A DNA stretch of 7,253 bases from the NCBI GenBank assembly GCA_903868285.1, contig CAIPUP010000008.1, positions 1-7,253 of the forward strand, written 5' to 3'. Both the position numbers and the translations under genes were made by a program. Each line of letters opens with the position of its first letter. The stretch's first letter is position 1. Below, in pieces: positions 1-5,730 of the stretch. The stretch comes from an uncultured beta proteobacterium (lineage in GTDB: Bacteria > Pseudomonadota > Gammaproteobacteria > Burkholderiales > SG8-39). The notes below the pieces were generated by a model. It saw only the letters and a list, made by a program, of their open reading frames with translations. It ran no database searches and was not told the DNA's origin.

Positions 1-525
1 CATGTTCGCGGCATCGAACCACACCGTGCGCTGCGACGATTGGTTGATATGGCCATGCCAGCACATCGGCGGCGTCAGCACCAGGTCGCCTGGCAACATC
101 TCGCAGCGCCGGCCATTGACGATGGTGACCGCGCCTTCGGCCTGAGTGGAAAAGCGGATCGCGGCGGCGGTATGGCGGTGCGGCACCGCCTTGTCACCCG
201 GCTGCAGCACGGTGAAGGCCGACAGCAGATTGCTGGTCGTGATGGTGGCACCCCCAAAAGCCGGGTGGGCCATGATGATGGCGCGCCGCTCGACATCTTC
301 GATCGGCACTTCGCGCGCGGCACGCTCCACGAATGGCTCGAAGTCGCGCCAGGCCCACAGTCGCGGGCTGTCCTTGGCCTTGGGTGCCGGCGGTGTAATG
401 CGCTGGTAGCGGTCCCACAACGGGTGCAGGTGGGCCGCCTCGAGGTCGCGGATGAGCGCGGCATCGGGGCGCGCCGTCGTTGTCGAGGGTAGGGCGTTCG
501 ATCCCTGGTCTTGGCGGGTGGTCAT
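1..525 (-). CDS. Gentisate/salicylate 1,2-dioxygenase-like cupin, C-terminus beyond window edge
   Basis: Reading leftward from ATG at 525-523, the frame stays open for 175 codons to base 1, so only the N-terminal half is present (family members usually have about 340-370 residues). Seen: a family-like N-terminus (LHPLWDRY near residue 33, PRLWAWRDFEPF near 54), then the first cupin barrel with PHRHTAAAIRF at residues 115-125 and PPMCWHGH at 152-159. In the gentisate 1,2-dioxygenase / salicylate 1,2-dioxygenase family the Fe(II) is held by two histidines of an HxH motif and a third about 41 residues from the first; here H116, H118 and H157 fit that spacing. Such enzymes open a hydroxylated aromatic ring between the carboxyl-bearing and hydroxyl-bearing carbons, in the cytoplasm. 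It lies 19 bases after the Rieske beta stop, with no clear Shine-Dalgarno sequence, suggesting translation coupled to the upstream gene. The exact substrate (gentisate, a salicylate, or a hydroxylated heteroaromatic acid) cannot be told. Confidence 0.85.
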   Translation of the reverse strand, partial: MTTRQDQGSNALPSTTTARPDAALIRDLEAAHLHPLWDRYQRITPPAPKAKDSPRLWAWRDFEPFVERAAREVPIEDVERRAIIMAHPAFGGATITTSNLLSAFTVLQPGDKAVPHRHTAAAIRFSTQAEGAVTIVNGRRCEMLPGDLVLTPPMCWHGHINQSSQRTVWFDAANM

Positions 526-544
526 GAGCAAAATTTCAATACGT

Positions 545-1045
545 TCAGAAAATGAAGGCAATGCCATCCAGATCGGATTCCGAGTTCACCAGATCAACCC
601 GCTTGCTGACGATGCGCAGGCCTTCTGCGGTTACGCGCAGACGATGTTCGACCGTGGCGCCCCATATACGCTGACGCTCCTGGCGAAACTCCACCACCAC
701 CAGGGTCGAACTGATGTGCTGCTCCAGCGTGCTGCTGCCACCGGTATCCGGTGCCAGCAGCACATTGCTGACCTGATGGCAGGTGCGGTGTTGCGGCACG
801 CGGGCATGGGCACGCGGATGCAGATACTGCTTGACGCGGATTTCCATCAGCGTGCGGTCGTCATAGATGATGGAGCTGGTGTTGATCGGATCGACCTGCC
901 CCATCTCGAGCGGAACCCAGTAGGTAGCGTCGTCGGTATACAGCGACAGCCATTGCTCCAGCTGATGACGATCCAGTAGTTGCGCTTCGCGGTACAGCAG
1001 CTGTTCCACCGCTTGTTGCGTAAATGGTGTCGCGGTCTGATTCAT
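545..1045 (-). CDS. Aromatic-ring-hydroxylating dioxygenase, small (beta) subunit
   Basis: This 166-residue protein has the look of the BenB/NagH-type beta subunits (NTF2/SnoaL-like fold, usually 155-180 residues). Seen: the LLYREAQLLDRHQLEQWLSLYTDDATYWVP stretch near residues 16-45 (broken here as LLYREAQLLD, then WLSLYTDDATYWVP), SSIIYDDRTLMEIRV near 57-71, and RVPQHRTCHQVSNV near 82-95; all are typical positions of conservation. It has no metal site, as expected: beta subunits are mostly structural in the alpha3beta3 hexamer. The ATG at 1045-1043 overlaps the alpha-subunit stop as ATGA, and a GGAGA lies 7 bases upstream, so alpha and beta are translationally coupled. The gene belongs to the leftward Rieske-cupin operon. 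Family assignment is firm; substrate is unknown. Confidence 0.9.
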   Translation of the reverse strand: MNQTATPFTQQAVEQLLYREAQLLDRHQLEQWLSLYTDDATYWVPLEMGQVDPINTSSIIYDDRTLMEIRVKQYLHPRAHARVPQHRTCHQVSNVLLAPDTGGSSTLEQHISSTLVVVEFRQERQRIWGATVEHRLRVTAEGLRIVSKRVDLVNSESDLDGIAFIF

Positions 1046-2424
1046 GCGTTGTCTCCGGCCTTATTTCCGGTGCTTTCTCCGGCACTTTCTCCGGTCATGT
1101 ATTCCAGCCAGGCTGCGAACTGGTTGCGTATGAACACTTCACTGGTGCCAGTGGCGCCGCGCAGGCGTTGCTCGCTGTCGGGCACATCGCGGCCCAGACC
1201 ACGGCCGACATAGATCCATTCCGTGCCACCGCCGGCGAGGCCGCGCTGGGCGCGCTCGTACACCTCCAGGTCGTCGGTGAGCACCCAGGATGCCGTGCCA
1301 TTGACGACATTGGAAAAGGCCACGGTGTCGCGAAACATCTGTTCCGGTGCGCCCTTGAGCCGGAACGAATAGGTGTAGACCACGCTGCGATCTACCGCCA
1401 GCGGATGCACGATGCGCAGCTGGCGGAACTGACCCATGAAGGAGCAATTGGGATAGATGACCGAGTTCCAGCGCGTGACGGCCAGGACCTTGCGCGCTTT
1501 CTCTTGCCCGAGCCGTTGTGTCAGCAGTCGGTGATATTCGGCGTGCACCGGGTTGTCCAGCCCGCTCACCAGCCGGCTGTCGTCATGGTAGTCACCCAGA
1601 TAGCCATGACCATGCGTGGTGGTCCACACGCCAATCGATTCCCACACCGGGTCGGGCGCGCCGTTCTGACGCATCTGGCGGATGGCGATATCGTGATACG
1701 GCTCGCTGCCGGCAGCGCCTCCTGCATTCATTCCGGGATCGGGACCTTCACGCGCCGCCTGCACCGAGGAGGCATGCACATAGTTCGGATGCACCCCGTC
1801 GAGGTGATTTTCCAGCACCAGCTTCCAGTTGCCGTGATAGGCGTGCTTGAACACGCCGCCGGCAACCTCCACCTCGCCATCCGGCGCGCGATCGACCATG
1901 TCGTCAAAGGAACTGAGCATGTGGCCGAGGCTGTCCTGCAATGAAGGGCCCTGCGCGGCCAGCGAGGCGAAGATGAAGCCGCGATACAGGGCCACGCGCG
2001 CTACCTGCGGCAGTGCCAGACTGGCCAGACGCTGGTCGGCCTGCGGCTCATAGCCACTGCGCAGTGGCACCCATTTCAGCTCGCCCGAGGTCTCGAAGGT
2101 CCAGCCGTGATAGGCGCAGGTGAACTGCCGCACATTGCCGCGCGGCTCATGGCAGACCATCGCGCCGCGATGGGTGCAGCGGTTGTGAAAGACCCGCACC
2201 GTACCGGCCTGGTCGCGTGCCACGATCACCGGCTGACGTGCCATCTCGGTCAGAAAGTAGTCGCCGGGTTGCTTGACCTGGCTGTCATGTCCCAGTACCA
2301 GCCAGGCCTTTCCGAACAGCTGCTGCATTTCCAGTTCGAACAGCGCCGGGTCTGTATAGACATCGCGATGCACCCGGTCGGGCTGGATCAGGCTGCGCAG
2401 ATGCTCAGGGGAAAGTTTGCTCAT
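1042..2424 (-). CDS. Rieske-type aromatic-ring-hydroxylating dioxygenase, large (alpha) subunit
   Basis: The 460-residue product is the usual length for alpha subunits. Seen: a Rieske [2Fe-2S] motif with C83-x-H85 and C103-x2-H106 separated by 17 residues (CTHRGAM ... CAYHGW), then the mononuclear-iron site with ENHLDGVHPNYVH at 205-217, giving H212 and H217, D209 as the bridging aspartate, and D384 or D385 (TDDLEVYERAQ) as the likely third ligand. Such enzymes use electrons from a reductase and often a ferredoxin to hydroxylate an aromatic ring with O2. General likeness is to the BenA/TphA2/salicylate-5-hydroxylase groups, so an aromatic acid is a reasonable substrate class; that is inference. 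I chose ATG 2424 because AAGGAG sits 4 bases before it and the protein then starts like its family; a longer in-frame opening to 2589 would run through the divergent promoter. The last 16 residues are a four-fold G-x-x-A/T repeat. No ferredoxin or reductase gene is visible. Confidence 0.93.
   Translation of the reverse strand: MSKLSPEHLRSLIQPDRVHRDVYTDPALFELEMQQLFGKAWLVLGHDSQVKQPGDYFLTEMARQPVIVARDQAGTVRVFHNRCTHRGAMVCHEPRGNVRQFTCAYHGWTFETSGELKWVPLRSGYEPQADQRLASLALPQVARVALYRGFIFASLAAQGPSLQDSLGHMLSSFDDMVDRAPDGEVEVAGGVFKHAYHGNWKLVLENHLDGVHPNYVHASSVQAAREGPDPGMNAGGAAGSEPYHDIAIRQMRQNGAPDPVWESIGVWTTTHGHGYLGDYHDDSRLVSGLDNPVHAEYHRLLTQRLGQEKARKVLAVTRWNSVIYPNCSFMGQFRQLRIVHPLAVDRSVVYTYSFRLKGAPEQMFRDTVAFSNVVNGTASWVLTDDLEVYERAQRGLAGGGTEWIYVGRGLGRDVPDSEQRLRGATGTSEVFIRNQFAAWLEYMTGESAGESTGNKAGDNA
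1049..1096 (-). repeat. Four tandem 12-base units encoding the alpha-subunit tail
   Basis: On the + strand four 12-base units follow each other (starts at 1049, 1061, 1073, 1085), with consensus ctttctccggyn; the two rightmost differ at only two end bases. Read on the coding strand they give the tetrapeptides GESA, GEST, GNKA, GDNA at the end of the Rieske alpha subunit. The leftmost unit supplies the GGAGA that serves as ribosome binding site of the beta gene. Confidence 0.75.
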
Positions 2425-2458
2425 GGAACTCCTTGCTGCATGAATCGTTGCATTGACA

Positions 2459-2478
2459 AGCGAATGATATTCGTTATT
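2459..2478. promoter_or_regulatory. Operator O1, probable TetR-family binding site
   Basis: The core CGAATGATATTCG (2461-2473) is an inverted repeat, CGAA-N5-TTCG. On the minus strand the 20 bases read AATAACGAATATCATTCGCT, matching the site at 5685-5704 in 17 of 20 positions. It lies in the spacer and -10 region of the rightward promoter and over the -10-like element facing the Rieske operon, so a bound repressor would block both directions. Assignment to the TetR protein encoded at 5742 is inference from the second copy in front of that gene. Confidence 0.72.
2464..2469 (-). promoter_or_regulatory. -10-like element for the leftward Rieske operon
   Basis: On the minus strand TATCAT (5 of 6 to the sigma-70 consensus) lies inside operator O1, about 40 bases before the Rieske alpha start. 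I see no good -35 hexamer at 16-18 bases upstream, so this is either a weak promoter or one that needs an activator. Position inside the operator is the main argument for it. Confidence 0.35.
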
Positions 2479-2557
2479 CTTGGCGTTGCTGTCCTTCCTT
2501 CCTGCTGTTCCTTCTGTCGTCATCGGATTCATTGCCTTAGTCATCGGAGATTTGCCC

Positions 2558-3556
2558 ATGAAGCGCCGCACCTCGATTGCTGTACTCACCGCTGGCCTGG
2601 CCAGCCTGCTATCCGTTTCGCTGACGTTGTTCAGCCCGCAATTGGCAGCACAGAACCTGGAGGAAGTGACCTTCCTGCTGCCGGCGCCGGAAGCGCAGGT
2701 GGCCTTTGCGCCCTGGATGCTGGCGCGTAGCCGTGGCTATTACGCAGCGGAAGGCTTGAAAGTGACCTTTCAGCCCGGCCGCGGCGGGGTGGATGTGGCC
2801 AAGCAGGTGGGTGCCGGCAATGCCGCCATCGGCGGTGCCTTTGGCGATACGCCTATCGTGGTGCGCGCCCAGGGCGTGCCAGTGAAGGCGGTGGCGGTGC
2901 TGGGTGGCCGCTCGATGATGTCGCTGGTGACGCATGAAGGGGGTCCGGTGGCCAGCATCAAGGACATGAAGGGCCGTACCGTCACGGCCATGGCCTATGC
3001 CGACAGCGGTTTCTATGCCTTGCTCGGCATGCTGGCCAGTGCCGGTCTGAACAAGGGTGATGTTGATGCGCAGGCGGCAGGGCCGGCCGGAGTGTGGCAG
3101 CTGTTCGCCGCCAAGAAGGCCGATGCCATGGCCGCTGTGCCGGAGTGGATTGTCGAGGCGCAGCAGGCTGGCGCCAAGGTTCGCATCATGCCGGCCTACC
3201 AAACCACCAAGAGCATGGCGCAGGCGATTCTGGTCTCAGACGAGGTGATCCAGAAGCGGCCGGAGATGGTGCGTAAATTGGTGCGGGCAACGCTGCGTGG
3301 CATGCGTGATGTCATGACCGATCCGAAGGCCGCCGCACGCGACTACATTGCTGCGATGCCGGTACACAAGGGCCGCGAGGTGTTTGTGGAAGAAACCTTC
3401 AAGCTCTACAACAGCCTGGTCTATCCCGATCAGAAAGTGCTGGGCGCGATGGATGTGCAACGCCTGACCGATCTGCAAAAGTTCTATGTGCAGCAGGGTG
3501 TGGTGCCGAAGGAAAGCCCGCTGACCGATCTGTATACGAATCAGTTCGTGCAGTAA
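2558..3556 (+). CDS. ABC transporter periplasmic substrate-binding protein, NMT1/TauA type
   Basis: The 332-residue product begins with MKRRTS, a hydrophobic stretch, and a probable signal-peptidase site near residue 31 (PQLAA-QNLEE), so it is exported to the periplasm. The mature part shows the NMT1/THI5-like pattern: FLLPAPEAQVAFAPWMLARSRGYY (first strand and helix, split as FLLPAPEAQ and FAPWMLARSRGYY), GLKVTFQPGRGGVDVAKQVG, AIGGAFGDTPIVVRAQGVPVKAVAVL and IKDMKGRTV. Such proteins deliver taurine, sulfonates, thiamine precursors, phthalate-like aromatic acids and others to an ABC importer. ATG 2558 is preferred over an in-frame ATG at 2480 because CGGAGA stands 7 bases before it and a signal peptide then starts at once; 2480 would fall on the -10 element. 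No permease or ATPase gene adjoins it. Its position divergent from the Rieske operon across a shared operator suggests it binds the pathway substrate. Confidence 0.88.
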   Translation: MKRRTSIAVLTAGLASLLSVSLTLFSPQLAAQNLEEVTFLLPAPEAQVAFAPWMLARSRGYYAAEGLKVTFQPGRGGVDVAKQVGAGNAAIGGAFGDTPIVVRAQGVPVKAVAVLGGRSMMSLVTHEGGPVASIKDMKGRTVTAMAYADSGFYALLGMLASAGLNKGDVDAQAAGPAGVWQLFAAKKADAMAAVPEWIVEAQQAGAKVRIMPAYQTTKSMAQAILVSDEVIQKRPEMVRKLVRATLRGMRDVMTDPKAAARDYIAAMPVHKGREVFVEETFKLYNSLVYPDQKVLGAMDVQRLTDLQKFYVQQGVVPKESPLTDLYTNQFVQ

Positions 3557-3577
3557 TTTCCGGCTTGGCAAAGGCGC

Positions 3578-3599
3578 TGATTCGCTACCCAGCGAATCA
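3578..3599. terminator. Inverted repeat between convergent genes, possible bidirectional terminator
   Basis: A perfect 9-base stem (TGATTCGCT / AGCGAATCA) with a 4-base loop (ACCC) lies between the stop of the binding protein (3556) and the end of the hydrolase gene; its right arm includes the hydrolase stop codon at 3599-3597. No T-run follows on either strand, so it is not a textbook intrinsic terminator. It may still act as a transcript-end hairpin. Confidence 0.4.
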
Positions 3600-4490
3600 A
3601 GCGAGGGCGTGGCGCGCCATGAAGGCCAGCGCTGGTGCCAGCCACGGGCCGTCCGGCTCGGCGCTGGCAAAGTGCGCGGTGAAATGCGTGCGCTCGGCCA
3701 TCACCAGGCGCTCCACGCTGGCGCCGGCCTGACGCAGCGCCTGCGCGAACTGCCCGGCCTGTGTCATCAGATGCGGGAAGTCGGCCGAGCCATGCGAGAT
3801 AAAAAACGCCGGCAGCTGGGTTGCGGTCTGGGCTGCGGTCTGGGGGATTGCGCTGTGTTGTAGCGCTGCCAGCGCCACCATCGGACTGGCCGCTTCGGCC
3901 GCAGCATCGAGGGCGATTTCGCCGGCGTTGTTGGCTTGTGGCACCGGGCCGAGGAACCTTGGCCGGTTGCTCAGGCCACTGCCGGCACGAAAGTCGTACA
4001 CCCCCGAGATCGGCAGGCAGCCGCGTATGCGCAGACGTGCCTTGCCCAGCGCCAGCAGGGCGGCATAGTGACCGCCGGCGGAATGTCCGCCAATGAACAG
4101 TTGCTGCGCGTCACCGCCGAAGCGGCCGATATGCGCGGCGACCCAGTCCAGTGCTGCGGCACAGTCATCCAGTCCGGCCGGGAACAGCTGCTGCGGTGCC
4201 AGCCGGTAGCCGGCACTGACCACGGTTACGCCCGCCGCATTCAGTGGTGGCGCCATGAAGCCCATCCATTCCTTGTAGCCGCTGGTCCAGCCGCCACCAT
4301 GCCAGAGCAGCAGTACCCGGCCATCGGCGTGTGCCGCCGGGTAAACCAGCAGCCGCTGACACGCATGGCCTTGCTCGACATAGGCATGTTCCTCGCCGAT
4401 GACGCTGGTGCTGCGCTGCCAGCAGCTGTCGGCATAGCGTTGCCCGAGCTCGGACAGTGCTTCCTGTGGTGGGTAGTCTTCAAGACGCAT
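3597..4490 (-). CDS. Alpha/beta hydrolase, arylformamidase/esterase (HSL/BD-FAE) type
   Basis: The 297-residue protein has an oxyanion-hole motif HGGGW at 64-68, the nucleophile elbow GGHSAGG with S137, a probable catalytic D237 (SHGSADFPH) and H269 (ERTHFTAHF). These are marks of the hormone-sensitive-lipase / kynurenine-formamidase branch. It has no signal peptide, so it is cytoplasmic. It lies 52 bases after the NicX-like gene on the same strand, probably in one transcript. In nicotinate catabolism the 2,5-dihydroxypyridine dioxygenase product N-formylmaleamate is deformylated by the alpha/beta hydrolase NicD; this gene is placed to do an equivalent step, although it resembles arylformamidases more than NicD. 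That is inference; an esterase acting on a substrate ester is the alternative. The Shine-Dalgarno match before ATG 4490 is weak (CAGGCC). Confidence 0.85.
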   Translation of the reverse strand: MRLEDYPPQEALSELGQRYADSCWQRSTSVIGEEHAYVEQGHACQRLLVYPAAHADGRVLLLWHGGGWTSGYKEWMGFMAPPLNAAGVTVVSAGYRLAPQQLFPAGLDDCAAALDWVAAHIGRFGGDAQQLFIGGHSAGGHYAALLALGKARLRIRGCLPISGVYDFRAGSGLSNRPRFLGPVPQANNAGEIALDAAAEAASPMVALAALQHSAIPQTAAQTATQLPAFFISHGSADFPHLMTQAGQFAQALRQAGASVERLVMAERTHFTAHFASAEPDGPWLAPALAFMARHALA

Positions 4491-4542
4491 GCAATGGCCT
4501 GTGTAGTGCGGTGAGAGGAAATGAATTCGTCGCGCGCTGCTG

Positions 4543-5619
4543 TCAGCGCCGTACCCGCTCCACGATCATCTTCGGGTCAACCAGTCGGCCGCTATCGATG
4601 ATGGTCTTGCCGTCGATCATCAGCGTGCAGTCGCGCATCGGTACATCGTAGTGACCGCGCGTGGTGCGCTTGCCGCCGCCCTGGGTGTTCGGCCCGGTCG
4701 AGAACAAGAAGTTGCCGGGAAACACCCGCGCTGAGGCGCGGTTGCGTTCGGACTCGCTGCCGTTGAGCCCCATCCAGTACCAGCGCGCCTGCGGGTTCAT
4801 GCCCCAACCCAGGTGTGACAGGGCAAAGGGATCGCGGTCGGCTGCATGTTCCTTGCCGTCGTTCAGCCAGTCGCGCATCAGCTTGGCATCCAGGCCACCG
4901 TCGATCTGTGTGATGTGGCCTTCGCGGATTTCCAGTTCCACCCGGTCGGTGACATAGCGGCAGTAGGGCAGGATGATGATGTCGCCGGGCTGTATCACCA
5001 CCCGGCCACTGGCGCTGCCTTCGTTGGGAAAGGTATGGATGTGCCCGCCGCCCCAGTGATCGAAGTGTCCCGGCTCATCGGCATAGCCCCATTGCGTCAT
5101 GACCGGATATTCGCCGCACTGCCAGCGCAGATCGGTGCCAGCCTCGGACACCACCTGCACGGTCTTGGCCTTGGCGTAAACGCTGTCAGCGTGTTTCATG
5201 GCCGCTTTAAGCCCCGGCGGTGACATGAGCTGCTCCAGGTCGTCCGGGGCATCGATGATCATCAGCACCCGCACCTGCTTGTCCATCACCGTCTTGAGCC
5301 AGCGCGCAAACAGCGGCACATGAAAGATCACGATCAGATCGGCATGACACAGCGCTTCCAGCGTGCCCTTGCACTGACCGATGGTGGGTACGCCAACCTT
5401 GGTCCAGCCAGGAATGGAATTGACGCACAGCTCATAGGCATCGGCCTGGAGTTCGTCAGCGGCAGCGAAGGTGGCCTGGATGTATTCGCGCCGGGTGCCC
5501 AGGTCGGATACCACCGCAATGGTCTCGCCCGGCTTGACCTGGCATAGCTCGAGCTGGCGCTTGTACAGCATGGCCAGCTTGGCCGGATTCAGTTCGCTGG
5601 GATGGTGGGCTGCCTGCAT
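4543..5619 (-). CDS. 2,5-dihydroxypyridine 5,6-dioxygenase (NicX)-like, M29-peptidase-like fold
   Basis: The 358-residue protein resembles NicX of Pseudomonas putida (about 350 residues), from my memory of that sequence, over most of its length. Seen: GEYPVMTQWGYADEPGHFDHW at 169-189 (split as GEYPVMTQ and WGYADEPGHFDHW), PNEGSASGRVVIQPGDI near 198-214, LEIREGHIT near 229-237, SHLGWGMNPQARW at 268-280, GNFLFSTGPNT at 302-312 and GHYDVPMRDC at 322-331. NicX binds Fe(II) through two histidines and an aspartate; here H269, H323 and D325 match in motif and spacing. NicX opens 2,5-dihydroxypyridine to N-formylmaleamate with O2. Automatic tools may label this 'leucyl aminopeptidase (M29)', but the iron-ligand motif argues against that. 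The start at 5619 has CGGAGA 8 bases before it. It leads the leftward operon, divergent from tetR. The natural substrate may be a substituted hydroxypyridine rather than 2,5-dihydroxypyridine. Confidence 0.78.
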   Translation of the reverse strand: MQAAHHPSELNPAKLAMLYKRQLELCQVKPGETIAVVSDLGTRREYIQATFAAADELQADAYELCVNSIPGWTKVGVPTIGQCKGTLEALCHADLIVIFHVPLFARWLKTVMDKQVRVLMIIDAPDDLEQLMSPPGLKAAMKHADSVYAKAKTVQVVSEAGTDLRWQCGEYPVMTQWGYADEPGHFDHWGGGHIHTFPNEGSASGRVVIQPGDIIILPYCRYVTDRVELEIREGHITQIDGGLDAKLMRDWLNDGKEHAADRDPFALSHLGWGMNPQARWYWMGLNGSESERNRASARVFPGNFLFSTGPNTQGGGKRTTRGHYDVPMRDCTLMIDGKTIIDSGRLVDPKMIVERVRR

Positions 5620-5658
5620 AGTGGCGGTCTCCGGTTGCGGGGTGCACAGATGCGCGCA

Positions 5659-5686
5659 AGAATAGCGAGCAGTGCAAAATTGTCAA
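5659..5686 (-). promoter_or_regulatory. Sigma-70-like promoter for the NicX-like/hydrolase operon
   Basis: On the minus strand a perfect -35 TTGACA (5686-5681), a 16-base spacer and a -10-like TATTCT (5664-5659) precede the gene starting at 5619, giving a leader of about 33 bases. These hexamers and spacing are the same as in the rightward promoter at 2453-2480. The operator O2 overlaps the upstream edge of the -35. Confidence 0.6.
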
Positions 5687-5709
5687 TAACGAATACCGTT
5701 CGGTAAATT
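5680..5709 (+). promoter_or_regulatory. Weak promoter candidate for tetR
   Basis: TTGTCA (5680-5685) and TAAATT (5704-5709), 18 bases apart, face the TetR gene and enclose operator O2. The match to consensus is modest and spacing is at the long end, so this is tentative. Confidence 0.35.
5685..5704. promoter_or_regulatory. Operator O2, probable TetR autoregulatory site
   Basis: The 20 bases AATAACGAATACCGTTCGGT contain the inverted repeat CGAATACCGTTCG (CGAA-N5-TTCG, 5690-5702) and an overlapping ACCG-TT-CGGT. It matches O1 on the opposite strand in 17 of 20 positions. It lies between the promoter of the NicX-like operon and the tetR start, where a TetR protein usually binds to control itself and its divergent target. 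Confidence 0.75.
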
Positions 5710-5730
5710 CACCATTCACCATTAACCATT
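5710..5730 (+). repeat. Three tandem 7-base repeats in the tetR leader
   Basis: CACCATT at 5710, CACCATT at 5717 and AACCATT at 5724 follow each other, with a decayed fourth unit AAAAATT at 5731-5737. They fill the space between operator O2 and the TetR start codon. No purine-rich Shine-Dalgarno sequence is present in this leader. Confidence 0.8.

Larger units (their letters stand above)
2453..2480 (+). promoter_or_regulatory. Sigma-70-like promoter for the NMT1-type binding protein
   Basis: A perfect -35 TTGACA (2453-2458), a 16-base spacer and a -10-like TATTCT (2475-2480) face the gene at 2558. Transcription would start near 2487, leaving a leader of about 70 bases. The operator O1 fills the spacer. 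Confidence 0.55.

Noticed and set aside
452..979. Rightward open frame of 175 codons opposite the Rieske beta gene
   Set aside because: Shadow of the beta subunit, which has clear family similarity on the other strand.
1024..1944. Long rightward open frame of 306 codons opposite the Rieske alpha gene
   Set aside because: It lies wholly antisense to a gene with complete catalytic motifs and shows no recognisable domain; high-GC codon bias opens such frames.
2480..2557. Upstream start at 2480 for the NMT1-type binding protein
   Set aside because: It coincides with the -10 element, lacks a ribosome binding site and would place 26 extra residues before a normal signal peptide.
2425..2589. N-terminal extension of the Rieske alpha subunit to an ATG at 2589 (515 residues)
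   Set aside because: It would translate through the divergent promoter, the operator and the first codons of the opposite gene; the ATG at 2424 has an AAGGAG site and gives a family-typical N-terminus.
3597..4490. Kynurenine formamidase of tryptophan breakdown
   Set aside because: No kynureninase or tryptophan dioxygenase gene is nearby; the neighbour is a ring-cleavage dioxygenase, so only the reaction type is retained as a possibility.
4543..5619. Leucyl aminopeptidase (M29) function for the NicX-like protein
   Set aside because: The motifs SHLGWG and GHYDVP fit the Fe(II) ligands of NicX, and the setting is catabolic; a peptidase role is the less likely reading.
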